Part shown: in pieces, positions 47,301 to 59,228 of the stretch | Layout: every line of letters starts with the position of its first letter | Position numbering within the stretch: position 1 is the stretch's first letter | NCBI RefSeq assembly: GCF_001039355.2 | Contig: NW_019774624.1 | Location: 1,003,724-1,067,723 of the forward strand | Reading direction: 5' to 3' | DNA length: 64,000 nucleotides | Source: Lingula anatina | Lineage: Eukaryota > Brachiopoda > Lingulata > Lingulida > Lingulidae | Position numbers and translations under genes: made by a program | The notes under the pieces: model-generated | What the model was told of the DNA's origin: nothing | Databases searched by the model: none | Seen by the model: the letters and a program-made list of their open reading frames with translations, nothing else

Positions 47301-49645
47301 GGAGTCATTCACTTCTGCTCTCTATCTAACAAATAATAAAACCCTAAAAGTTAAAGGGATAACAACTATTCGTATGATGTCCATGCTTCACAATAAATAC
47401 ATTGTAAACAACTTATAGAAATATAATAAAGTCTGTTTTACCACCAAATGGTGATTAACACAATATTTTGGAATTTGTACTTGCCATCACACTTGACCTC
47501 CATAGATGGCTATACTCTGTAATAATCTCTTAAGAGAATATTACAAAAAACCAAACTTTTTAGAAAAAAAACAGGGATCAAAATGGATTCATTAAATATT
47601 GTTAAGTATGGGGAAATTGTCCTTTACCCCAGGAAAATCCATATTTTGGCCAAAATGAACAATTGTTATCACTTTAAATTTATGATTAAAAGGACAACTA
47701 CCCCAGGAAAATCCATATTTTGGCCAAAATGAACAGTTGTTATCACTTTAAATTTATGATTAAAAGGACAACAGTAGTTAATTATAATTATTAATTTCAC
47801 AAGGTGACATTCCCCTCATACAGGTAATAAAGTAGAAACCAAAAGCAAAACGAGCATGTTAAAAAAAAAAGAGACCAAAAATAAAACCACATCCCTATAG
47901 CTGCATACAACTGCTCCCTCCAATCCATACAAAAGTTAAGAAAAACGTTGGATAAATTAATGTATTAATCATAATCATATGTGCCTCATGATAAATAAAT
48001 AAATAAAAGGGAAATATCCTTCACAGAATTGTTCCAGGTCCTGCCTGAGTAACTTAATTGCACCCATCTCCAGTTGCATGCTTAGGAAAGGCAGCTTACT
48101 TGAACTGGCATTAGGGCTAAGTGTTGCACAAATGTGCTAGGAAGAGAGGTGCAGAAACTACATACCTTGCTGTGGGGGGAGAGTAGGCAAAGAATTTACC
48201 TTGTTTTATCTCCACCTTTTGCCACATTTAATCGAGCATAAGGACTATCATTGTCTCTTGACAAGGTCTTCTTTATACTAAAACCCTTTATATTGGGGTT
48301 ATACTGCTTAAGTATATCTGAAATGAACAGAAAACTTGGATTATTAAAAAAACAGTCTCTTTATCAGACACAGAAAACTGTTTACCTTGATTCATCTCCA
48401 GCACGTGCTGCATTTAAACGGGACCTGGGGTTGTCCACACCTATAATACTTATTGTCTTTTTAATGCTGAAGCCTTTGATATGAGGGTTATACTGTTTAA
48501 GCAAGTCTGAAAAAGTGAAAAATTATTATTTAAAAAATATCAACAAAGCAGAATGCAGGTGTGGGTGGGCGTGTTCAAACCTCATTCAAACCATCAAGAA
48601 ACATTTTCTTCGGACACAGAATAAACGCAGTCAAAGGTAATAATCTGTTAATTTGCATTAAGTATGCAACAAGGATTTCCATTAGTAAAATTCAAGAAAA
48701 ATTCAGTTGATAGAAATCTTAATGTTAAAGATGCACCCTAATGTGATGTTGGAATGACTAAATGTCACGTCATATGCCCAACCTTTACACATAACAACTC
48801 AGTTGTCACTTTCTAATAATGAGGATCACAGGACTTTTAACTGCAGATAAGATAGCTGGTAGTAAAGGTTAAAACATCATCAACAATCCGCCAAAAATCA
48901 CAAATGTTAAACAGAATGCAAAATCAGAAGAAATTATTTCTTTTAGGTACTTTATACTGTATTTACCCACCAAAATGACGTTTTTTGGAGTAATTTTCTG
49001 TTACCCACGAATCATTCCCTAATATGGACATGCACAGTTTGAAATTTATGTTTTATTCCATTTTTAATGAAATACTATTAGTTCATAATAACTGGCCAGT
49101 CATTTATATCATGTCTTCCTATACATTTCAAAAGGAAGTATATTGACGATAGGTACTTTTATTTGAGTGGTTTCATAGTTTTTAAGGTCTGAATTAGGAA
49201 AGATTTGTAGCTTTACAGGATATGACTCTGGAAAATTTTATGAAGCATAAAGTATATCTTTAATCATCATTTAAGGTACTTTTATTTGAGTGGTTTCATA
49301 GTTTTTAAGGTCTGAATTAGGAAAGATTTGTAGCTTTGCAGGATATGACTCTGGAAAATTTTATGAAGCATAAAGTATATCTTTAATCATCATTTAAGTA
49401 GTAATAATTTATCTATGTGCACCATGATGTATCAGACCAATCATGATAATAATCATAATGATAAATCAGATGACAAGCAGATTAACATTATCTTCCCTGA
49501 TCTATGCACCAACATGCGTCTAGACAGGTGACTCTAGTTACATGAGTGCTAAGTTCCCTTTTCATATGTTTCTGTTTATTATTACTACTTGTAGAGCTTA
49601 AAGCTCATGGATTATATTTATCATTATTAATTCTTATCTCAGGCA

Positions 49646-49705
<60 letters not shown>

Positions 49706-52700
49706 AACAATACGTACTTGGAAGAGTGATCACTGAGTGGATATCTTCATCTCCACCAATGCTGAAGCAAGAAAAGATCTATTAACAAATTGGCAACCAA
49801 ATCCCATTGTTCTTAAATAATGAATCCCCAGTCTGCCATATCTACAGCAAATTGAATAGAATATAAGTAAAATATGTTTAGGACACCATAAAACGTAATT
49901 TACAGAAAAGGTAACTTCACATTAGACTAAAAAATTGGTGGTTAAGATGGGACTAAGTTCTGGTGTAATTTAAGACCTCTACCTCCACGACACGCCTCTC
50001 CAGCCAAAAAGGTCCCCAACTACAGTCAGAGCATGTATCCCTGTACCAGCCTGAAAATTATATCATTATTTCATTATTGATAAGGGAAACAATAAAAAAC
50101 TTTGAATGAAATAGTTTGACATTAGGCAGATGGCATAGGGACCCTTCCTTTGCTTTAGATTTTAAATCCCCTGTATTAAGTTATTTACTTTCAGTGTGCC
50201 AGTGAAAGTTATAAAATTTTGTAGTGGGCAAAGTCATACAACATAATCTTAACAAAGGGAGCAAAGTGTCAGAAAAAAGTATATCATTGTCTTGTATACT
50301 GTTGTTTTACTTTCAGCTTTTTCTAGTATTTTTCTAAAACCTTTGATGAGAAGTAGGTTTCAGTTGTTTTCGCTATTATTCAATTATTTAATCAAGATCA
50401 ATGTTGATCAACTTACAGTCAAGGAATCCCCCATGGCTGCCACAACCTGGACATCTGATGGCCTTAACTGGTGTACTGAAATAAAGAGGAAAAAATGTTT
50501 TGAAGAAGTACATATTTTTAAAAAACTTACACAATATATGTCCTTGACAAAAAAATATTACCCATAAAAAACAACAATTAGGAACATATAGTGGCTCATT
50601 TTTTCATCTTAAAGTAGCTTGAAGATTCATAACTATAAAATTATCTATGCACTTTTGAAAAGATTAATTTTTAAAGTGACTGAAAGAGTACTACATGTAT
50701 TTTTTCTTCACATTAAAATTGCAGCACAAATTTCTCATGTGACAAAACATAAATCAAGTTATCATTTAAATCAAGCCTTTAAAATAAAAGCCTAACCTGA
50801 GGTTGGCACTGAAGGAGATGGATCAATAGCAGCACAAGGGAAATGACTCATACCACCACTCTGAAAAGTCAGTCAATGAGAAAATTAGTTCATTTTAAAT
50901 ATCTTGATTCATCTTCCAACACACATGAGACCTAATGTATTTAATTTATAGGAGTAGTACATTGGAATTTGTTCTATATATGCATTATAGTGAAAACAGG
51001 CTGAAATGACCAATGGCCTAATGTAAACTAAAATGTAAAAAATACAATTCATTTTTTAAACGATACCATCATATTTCCATGATTAAAGGTCTCCGACCAA
51101 TAAAAATTTAACTATACATATATATACCTGTATGTACTGAAAGAGACAAATAAAGATGTTTTAAAACCAAGTGGACAGTGAGTGTATAACAGTCATCACA
51201 AGTCGAGACAAGTCTCTTCCCTCAAGGCAAAAGCAGCGGTCAAAAACCCAACTTATTATGCAATTTTCTGAATTATGCAATTTTCCCATCAATATTTACT
51301 CATCTTTTCATTTTCTTTTATTTTGTTTGTTTGTTTCATTCAAGTTGCTAGAAATAATATACTTCTCCTGCAAATCATGGTATAATGGACACACAATAAG
51401 GATCTATTCTGATGGAAATTCATCTGTGTAGTCAGGATATGATTCAAGTATTAAACTTTTCAATTTCTACACTAAAAATAGACATTTTTATGACATCACA
51501 CTGAAGAAGATCAAGGATGTGATCGAAAGCTCTGTCAGGTATAGCTTTATTTTTGGTGTAGAAATTGAAAAGTTTAATACTTGAATCACACAATATCTAA
51601 TGTATCTTTTTATATTCTTTATTTTATTTATTTTATTTATTTATTTATTATTTTTTTTTTGTAATGGTTAGGTTTCATAGTTAAAATATGATAAATAAAT
51701 GCAAACCAAATTGACTTCCTGTGAACAATTTCATTTCCATTATTTTATGTTATGAAATCAAAACGGATGAGTCGTGATCACACCTCTGCAGTGACAGTTT
51801 ATATTTCAGTTTCCCTTATTTTGTCATCATATCACAAGTTATCATGCCTGTGGTCCAAATGCAGGAGATCATATGACATATCTCATAAAAAATGAAAGTC
51901 ACTTAAATAATATCAGGATGGTAGAAAATCTCTCTCCCCCCCCCCCCCCCCCCCCTTGACCTATCTTGAGTTTTTAAACATTTCAAGACACAGTGAGTGT
52001 ACACCATATCCAAAATCATTAACAAGTTTGTTCTTTTAATTGCTCTTCTAATGAAGATTGAGTCTAACTTATTATACTCATAGGAAAGTACATTAATATA
52101 TCATAGATCTTTTCAATGAATACCGCTCATCTACTAAGTACATATGTGCAGCTTTAATAATATTCAACTGTATTTCCCTAAAATGAAGTCATCCAGTTTT
52201 ATTGAGAAATCTTTGTACCTACCAGCTTGTCCTTCTGCTGTGCAGCAGATAAAAACTGACTTGTCAGTGTTGCATTGCTGGCAATTAGATCTACCACCTG
52301 GTACCACTTCTCTGTAAAATCTGCAAGTTGATGTATTGTCAAATACTTTACGACAAGTTATTACACCAAATGTGGATGATATAGGGGTAAATGAGTGATC
52401 ACTTGAAAACAGGTATTCTGAATGAATACCTTTATGTCAAATCCGTGTACAATCACAGGATTTGCAAAGGAAAAAGATCAAACAGAAGAAAAGGGCAATA
52501 TTTTCAAGAATAAAATTCATTATGTTATTCATCATAAGCTTAATTTGTAAAAAAAAAAAAAAAAAAAAAAAATCAAGTTTGTCCATTACACTAGGGTATT
52601 ACCAAATAGCTGTAACCTATCAAATTAACCCAGTTCTGTTGATCTAGTTTATTTATCAACTAGTCCAAAAATGAAACAAGATGATAGCGTTATCTTATAT

Positions 52701-54160
52701 AAGCACAAGATAGTGATGTACTAAGAGCTGCTCGTGACACGTGTGGTATCACGAGAGTAATAAACTGATGAAGAGTGAACGTTGCTTTTTTTATTATACA
52801 GTTCATTATGCATTTCTTCTTCCTCTAGACAATTTTTCCCTATCTACGCAGGATTTTACCATTTAATTTTTGAGATGCAAAGCCAACAACACGGATTATC
52901 CTACATTTCTTCAAAATAAAGGAACTACGGTAAAGTGCCATGAATTTCGAACGGCTCTTGAATTTCGAACGATCTTAAAATCGGCNTGACCTATCTTGAG
53001 TTTTTAAACATTTCAAGACACACAATGAGTGTTAGAAAGTACATTTATAGATATTTTTTTTTCAATGAATACCACTCATCTACTAAGTACATCTGCGCAG
53101 CTATAATAATATTCAACTGCATTTCCCTAAAATGAAGTCATCCGGTTTCATTGAGATATTTTTGTACCTACCAGCTTGTCCTTCTGCTGTGCAGCAGATA
53201 AAAACTGACTTGTCAAGGTTGCATTGCTGGCAATTAGATCCACCACCTGGTACCACTTCTCTGTAAAATCTGCAAGTTGAAGTATTGTCAATTACTTTAC
53301 GACAAGTTATTACAGCAAATGTGAATGATATAGGGGTAAATGAGTGATCACTTGAAAACAGGTATTCTGAATGAATACCTATATGTCAAATCCATGTACA
53401 ATCACAGGATTTGCAAAGGAAAAGGATCAAACACAAGAAAAGGGCAATATTTTCAAGAATAAAATTCTTTCATTATGTTATTCATCATAAGCTTAATTAA
53501 TTAAAAAATAATAATAATAATAAAAATTTTTTTAAAAAATCAAGTTTGTCCATTAAACTAGGGTATTACCAAATAGCTGTGACCTATCAAATTAACCCAG
53601 TCCTATTGATCTAGTTTATTTATCAACTAGTCCAAAAATGAAACAAGATGATAGTGTTATCTTATATAAGCACAAGATAGTAATGTACTAAGAGCTGCTC
53701 ATGACACGTGTGGTATCACGAGAGTAATAAACTGATAAAGAGTGAACGTTGCTATTTTTATTATACAGTTCATTATGCATTTCTTCTTCTTCTAGACAAT
53801 TTTTCCCTATCTACACAGGATTTTACCAAATAATTTTTGTGATGCAAAGCCAACAATACGGATTATCCTACATTTCTTCAAAATAAAGAAACTATAAGAC
53901 TAGTAAAAAAAAACTCCTTCTATCCCTAATTCCAACATTTCAATTTCATTAGGCATGTGGTTTTTTACAATTATTTTCAAGTCTTGTTTTGTGATTTTAA
54001 TAAAAATGTTTATTACATTAAGGTATTCTCCAAGATACAGTGGGTTAATTAATCATTTAAAAACTAAATTTCAAATTTAAATTTAAAAAATACAAATTCA
54101 TAATACAGGTACCAGTACAGTTGCATTACTACACACTGTTATCAATAACTGATCAAAAAA

Positions 54161-54191
<31 letters not shown>

Positions 54192-54313
54192 ATTGTTTTT
54201 TAAAATTAAACTTTTTATTTGAAAAATAACCTGAAAACATTCTTACCTTTACCAGATGTGCAGGCTACAAACAGAAATCCCAGCAAAAGGGTCTGCACAG
54301 TTATGCCCATCAT
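43906..54313 (-). CDS. PLB1: Phospholipase B1-like lipase, membrane-anchored, single catalytic unit
   Basis: GDSL-type phospholipase/lysophospholipase. Exons: 54313-54247, 53260-53172 (or its copy 52311-52223), 50860-50797, 50475-50417, 50050-49983, 49761-49718, 48506-48386 or 48317-48200, 47110-46978, 46073-45913, 45369-45183, 44629-44537, 44268-43906. GT..AG borders and phases agree; about 482 residues. Order: signal peptide ([16 protein letters not shown]), block I MGDSLT with the catalytic Ser, GWRGVSWSIGGD, block [12 protein letters not shown] (usual GGNDLC here has Asn for Asp), [12 protein letters not shown], block [11 protein letters not shown] with the catalytic His. Near the C-terminus is one membrane helix ([20 protein letters not shown]) and a short basic tail. 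Mammalian PLB1 has four tandem units; this has one. Likely an apical or cell-surface lipid hydrolase, by analogy. Exon 7 exists in two mutually exclusive versions. Confidence 0.92.
44296..44353. repeat. (TA)n microsatellite
   Basis: Uninterrupted TA dinucleotide in the intron just before the last exon of the phospholipase gene. Confidence 0.97.
47626..47773. repeat. 74-bp tandem duplication
   Basis: Two nearly identical head-to-tail units starting ACCCCAGGAAAATCCATA in a phospholipase intron. Only a few bases differ. Confidence 0.93.
48200..48317 (-). other. Alternative exon 7B of the phospholipase gene
   Basis: 118 bp, encoding [17 protein letters not shown] then [19 protein letters not shown]. 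It has its own acceptor (TTTCAG) and donor (GTAAAT). Clearly homologous to 7A at 48386-48506. Enters in phase 1 and leaves in phase 2, like 7A. Confidence 0.9.
48386..48506 (-). other. Alternative exon 7A of the phospholipase gene
   Basis: 121 bp, encoding [17 protein letters not shown] then [17 protein letters not shown]. It has its own acceptor (TTTCAG) and donor (GTAAAC). Its length is 1 modulo 3, so including both 7A and 7B would shift the frame. Confidence 0.9.
49151..49396. repeat. 123-bp tandem duplication
   Basis: Two head-to-tail copies, each starting AGGTACTTTTATTTGAGTGG, in a phospholipase intron; about one base differs. Confidence 0.95.
49645..49704. repeat. (CA)n and (GA)n microsatellite
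   Basis: A CA dinucleotide run of about 46 bases followed directly by a GA run, just downstream of the exon 6 donor at 49718. Confidence 0.95.
51441..51587. mobile_element. Inverted repeat with hammerhead-like core, locus 2
   Basis: GATTCAAGTATTAAACTTTT and the following ~20 bases (51441-51480) pair with 51548-51587. The spacer holds CTGAAGA (51501-51507), a GATC...GATC stem, GAAA (51525-51528) and TGTC (51533-51536). Same layout as 11171-11294. Probably a terminal repeat of a Penelope-like or related retroelement; no coding part is present. Ribozyme activity is unproven. Confidence 0.5.
51936..51956. repeat. Poly-C tract
   Basis: About 20 consecutive C directly before the first copy of the 1-kb duplicated block; a likely sequencing and assembly trouble spot. 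Confidence 0.95.
51957..52927. repeat. 1-kb duplicated block, copy 1 (contains exon 2 copy 52311-52223)
   Basis: Begins TGACCTATCTTGAGTTTTTA and ends near TTCAAAATAAAGGAACTA. It matches 52986-53893 at nearly every position, with scattered substitutions and small indels. It includes a complete copy of the phospholipase exon 2 with two base differences. Confidence 0.92.
52986..53893. repeat. 1-kb duplicated block, copy 2 (contains exon 2 copy 53260-53172)
   Basis: Starts right after the single N at about 52985 with the same first bases as copy 1. The placement after N, and the fact that copy 1 starts after a poly-C run, suggest two haplotypes joined by the assembler rather than a true tandem duplication. 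Confidence 0.92.
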
Positions 54314-57300
54314 ATTTCACACCTCTACACAGTATGGTAGGCTTTTTCCTTTGGTTTCTCTGATATATACTACATTGTGCACATCACTGGGTAATATTTA
54401 ACTTCCTCATTGGACCTCTGTGACAAAGCTTACATGTTATCTCGCCATCAGCTGGCCAGGACGTTATTTAATGTTTAATCCGTTACTGCTCATGAAGGTG
54501 CAAATAGTCACTTGCCAGTGTTGACAAACATGTGATTTAATTCCAGTATTAACTGGGTCAGTGTAGATATGCAGGTAAATGTAGTTCAAGAATGTGTTCA
54601 CATTAGTCATAAAAGGGAAACCATACGTATATTGTAAATAGTTGTAAACATTTTTATGATAACCATTATTTTTCAAACTTTACATGCTTTATTGTGAAAT
54701 TGTTAATTTTGTTGCTGCAACTTGTGATGTTATATCACTTCATATTCAAAAGACCATTCAAAGGACATTGGACAAATAATAGCATATTGACTAGGTCAGT
54801 CTACCCTGTTACATCACCTACACTTGGACAATGGTGTCACATCACATGCCTGGATGGGGGGTTCTCATTGGCCAAAGGTTGCATAATGATGGAAGTGTCA
54901 ATGTCAAGGCACAATGTCTAGAGGCAGCCAGTTAACAAAACGGATATTTTTTGTAGTCATTACTTAGTGTGTATAGACAAGCTTTTTCATATTTAAACAA
55001 GGAAACATCAACAATAACAAGTTTTTTTTTTTCTGTGGAGTTTATTGGGCTAGCCTTGGAATTCCATAACATTAATTAAAAATAATCTATTTAGACAGAA
55101 CTTATGTAGAATACTTATGCATTTGTAATTTAAGGTATATCATCCACATTTCAAAACATCCCAAACTCAATATTTTTTGTTTACATAAATTGCAAAGCTA
55201 CTTTTCATTCCCAATTTAGACCTAAAAAAATAAAATACACAGTTAAAGTACTGTCAATATTTCATCAAAATGTTTTAGAATGTATGGTTACCTAAGTAAC
55301 ATGACAGTCATTTAGAAGTAATTATTTTATCAGAAATTGCATAAAACCTCAAATCCAAATGCAGGGAAAGTTCAAGCAATCATTTGTCAGAGAAAAAAAT
55401 TTGGGATAATTGAGTGGGAAAGAAAATCCTAGATGGGATACCTTAAATGTGGAGATAAATGTACATAGAGGCTGTTTTTTTTTTTTTTTTTTTTTTTTAG
55501 ATTTCTGAGGAAGGTCAGATAAGGCAGATTCATATAAGCACTGTTAAATTATGCAAGATCCAGTTTTCCAATTTGACTGAAAATTTGATAAAACACACTG
55601 CCTACATCTAAGTGTGGTCCCCTTTTTCTCATAAAAATTACTGCATCTCCAACCAATACTCAGTCCACCTTAGCTGACCCAGTTACAAAACTTCAAAAGA
55701 TAAAAAATATCATTAGGAAGACTGTGCATCTCCTTTAACTGAAGTTTTTCAATTAAAAATTCACAAAAGACATTATTCAGTTCATAGTTTATTCATGAAT
55801 ATTAAACAAAATGTTATGTACATTTATTGACAATTAAACTGTTCTTATCAACTGAATATCTGAATTATTGGCAATTCACTTTGATCACAATAGAAAGATA
55901 TCTCACAAGCAAGTGCTTCATTTTCCTTTACCCCACTGATCCAATAGTCCTTCTATGGTGATCAGTTATGCATCTTCATAATTCAAGCATATATAATTTA
56001 TCTCTGTATCATAGTAAGGATATTTATCTTTCAAGAAATACTATGGAAAAAATCTCATGAGAAAAACTACAAGAAACCACTGTACCATTTCATAAGTACA
56101 TGCTCTTTACAATGCTCAAGCCTGCTCCACATTTACGTAATACAAATTCAAATGCAAAAAGCCAAGTTGATATCAGTTCAACATTTAAGAACAACTTCTA
56201 AATCAACTCCACTTTTACACCCATGCAAAGAAGTTCAGCATTGAAACTGATATATGGTATACCTATCCTTGATAATGAGCAAAGTTTTTCTTTTTTTTTT
56301 ATCAAAAATGCAATGCACACAAGTGTAAATATATTCTATTATAATACCCCAGACATCCACTTCTCACTAGAACCTCTGCATCTCAAATACATGTTATCAT
56401 AACTTGTTATTCTTTCACAAGGTTCCAAATGTTCCTTCTTGCTTTCCACGTGTAGAATGTCTAACATTTCTTTGATAACGTTGCTCAGGCTAAACCGTCA
56501 GCTAACCAACTAATAGCTGGCAAATTATTATTTGTCAGACAATCTGAGATTACTTCATTCCCATTAACACTCAAAATATGTGAAAATAGCGTCTTCAACA
56601 CTTAATTGCACGAATGCTCCTTGCAGTACTTACTTGCAATACTTACAACCACTCTGCCAAGAATGGTGAAATCCAAAAAATACTGGTTCTCAGTTCTGCA
56701 TGAAAGACTGCAGCCATGAAAAGGAACAATGGCAAGCCCATTACATGGTCCCACTGTTAATTCCATTCACAAAACACCCCCTCCCTAAAGTTTACTTTCA
56801 TATATATCTTTAACTGTATTTCACTTCTGGGAGTTCTTAACATAATCCTATTATTATTAGCACATTTTAGTTTATCTTCATATGGCATGATAATGAATAA
56901 CAAAACATTAGGCAGTTCTGATACATACAATTACAAATTTGATCAGTTTTTGTGCAAATGTCATATTTGACAGGTACTTCTTAATGCTTTAGATGTGTTG
57001 TGTGTTTAATAAATAGAAAATATGCATCAACAGAGGGATGATAATTGAATCAGACACCTTACCATCATAGAATGTATGTGGTAAAATATTAAATCTTAAT
57101 CGCTTCCCAGAAACTTTTTATGGCCTCTTCACCTGAAAAAGAAAAGAAAAAAACAAATGAATCACAATAAATTTTACAAGTTGAATCCAGAAGTGAGCTG
57201 AGAGATGATCCAAATGTTTGCTGCCAATTATGCAACAAGATTTTTTTTTTGTTAAGTCAGAGCTCACTACTGGCAACTCCCAGCAGCCAATGATGTTGAA

Positions 57301-58175
57301 TTGTTTAAATATCAATTCAAACTTAACAGAGGCCACAAAGGAGTCCTGAAGTTGATATTCTTTTGTATGAGATTTGTGTGAATTGTGAAATAAAATTTGA
57401 GATGTGGTCATGTCAGTGTTATGTGGTGAATTGCAAAGTGTTTTTTTTAACTATCTGCCTGTCAAAAATGTTCCACAATTAAAATCTACAACCATATCAT
57501 CTTTGGTGTCATAAACGCTTTCATTATTTCAATATTTTAAAACAATTGTGCCACTTTGCTTTCTTTAAGGGCTTATAATTTTCTATTGTGACTAGGTGCA
57601 TACCACAGCCATCAATACTTGTCAATTTAAAGCCATTCAGAGTCGAAATAGACCAAGACTGTAAACCCTTAAACCAAAGAAAAATGACCTCACAAAATAA
57701 ATCAATATAAACACAGAAATGATACGGACCATTGACCATGGTTATACTACACCATAATGTGTTCCTCCTTACATCATTTGAAGTTCTTAGCAGACATTTT
57801 CCAGCTGTAAAGTAAACATGAAATTGTTCAGTTCTGGTTCTGTTTCTCCCCAAACCAGGGTGAATGTACAAAAATAGAAAAAGCCTGTGAAAGTAATATA
57901 CCAAATCTCACATTAATCATCAATATCATCTTTGAAGGTCACCCCTCCCCCATTCCACACCAGCCTATTAATTCCTAACTAGGGCGGGCAATGTGAGAAA
58001 TGATACACACTACACAAGGCAAGGGTACTTATAACTTCAGTATAACCGTTTCTTTTTTTTTTCTTTTTTGCTTTCTTTTTTTTTTTTTTTTTGAGTCTGT
58101 CAATCATTTTAGAAACATATAAACAATACTGACATTTTAGTCGCCATACTTAGCCTTCTACTCTGACTAAATCAG
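54314..58175. other. Intergenic: phospholipase 5' side and CREBZF 3' flank
   Basis: 3.9 kb, AT-rich, with poly-T tracts near 55478-55498 and 58059-58092 and TAAA repeats near 54160-54190. Frames at 57524-57904 and elsewhere have no family features. The right end is probably the CREBZF 3' UTR. Confidence 0.5.
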
Positions 58176-59228
58176 TCAAGAATCCACCACTATGATGTCG
58201 TCTTTGTCACATTTTCTCTTCCTCGCTCCTACAGAATTTTCACTACATGTTGCACAGAATTCCAAAGACACGTGACCCTTAGATACATGTAAACAAACTC
58301 CTGCTGGATCCTGCTCATTGTTGTTATTGTTGCCGATGCTGGAACTGGGAATGGTTTCTTCCCTCCCCTGACTCTCTGAATTGTTATCCATCTTCTGTCT
58401 CTTATTGGCTCTTGTTGCGCGGGTCAACTGTTGTGGAGATGCGGTTTTGTTGTTCTCCTTACTCTCCTTTCGGGCCGGAGCTGGCACTGGACTTTCTTCA
58501 TTAGGCAGTTGTTCCAAGGATGTTCCAAATCGTACCCCAGGGGTGTTGTGGATGTTTTTCAGCAAACCTGACAGAGCACTTTGATTGGCGATGACACTTT
58601 GTAGATACTGTACTTCAGAACTCAATGTCTTTACAGTGGACATTAAACTTTCCACTTGATTCATCAATGTTTCATTCTGGCTTTTTAGTTGCTGATTTTC
58701 ATCTTGTAATCCCTCAACATACTTCTTTCTCTTTTGTCTATTTTCTCTGGCAGCAATAGCATTCTTTGATGCACAGAGCCTCTGCGGGGGTAGTGGGTTT
58801 TGGTTGACAGGGACTTTAATTAAGCTACCCTGGTTTGAATTAGCATTGCCAGGCATAATGCTATTAACTGTGTGATACTGGACTGGGCTGGTAGAAGAAT
58901 CAGGTTGTCTCTCCTTGTCACTTATAACAAGTTTGAGTAAAGAAGCCTGGCCATTTTCATCTGTTTGTTCGCCGCTTAGGTACTTCAAAAATTCTCTCTC
59001 TTCACTAGCGCTCATTTTGACTTGAATAACCTTGGTCTTCTGGTCAGTCATTGAATGCACATTCTGAAGGGTGTTCTCACCACCAACTTGCTTGGCGACA
59101 CCGGTTATTTCTGGGAAAAGGTCGCCGACATCAGAGGCAAGGTAAACGTCATCATGTGATGAGCAAGAACCGTCAAAGGAGTTCTCCATGCTATCAAAAA
59201 GAGAAACGGAAGTTTGTGAAAATAACAT
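58176..59228 (-). CDS. CREBZF: bZIP transcription factor, CREBZF (Zhangfei)-like
   Basis: Single coding exon of about 350 residues from the first in-frame ATG (MLFSQTS at 59228). An inner ATG (MENSFDG at 59189) is an alternative start. The N-terminus is acidic and polar, a likely activation region. The basic region NAIAARENRQKRKKYVEGL leads into a leucine zipper (LQDENQQLKSQNETL through VQYLQSVIANQ). The C-terminal block GVCLHVSKGHVSLEFC closely matches the end of vertebrate CREBZF, which makes the call specific. CREBZF is a nuclear factor that binds HCFC1 and modulates CREB/ATF and stress signalling. I see no exact [DE]HxY HCF-binding motif here; SSHDDVY is only similar. The Asn-rich stretch before the last block is a short low-complexity run. 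Upstream (59300-59420) contains ATTGG, an inverted CCAAT box. Confidence 0.87.
   Translation of the reverse strand: MLFSQTSVSLFDSMENSFDGSCSSHDDVYLASDVGDLFPEITGVAKQVGGENTLQNVHSMTDQKTKVIQVKMSASEEREFLKYLSGEQTDENGQASLLKLVISDKERQPDSSTSPVQYHTVNSIMPGNANSNQGSLIKVPVNQNPLPPQRLCASKNAIAARENRQKRKKYVEGLQDENQQLKSQNETLMNQVESLMSTVKTLSSEVQYLQSVIANQSALSGLLKNIHNTPGVRFGTSLEQLPNEESPVPAPARKESKENNKTASPQQLTRATRANKRQKMDNNSESQGREETIPSSSIGNNNNNEQDPAGVCLHVSKGHVSLEFCATCSENSVGARKRKCDKDDIIVVDS

Noticed and set aside
57524-57904. 126-codon minus-strand frame downstream of CREBZF
   Set aside because: Biased hydrophobic/aromatic composition without a recognisable domain; likely chance in 3' UTR sequence.
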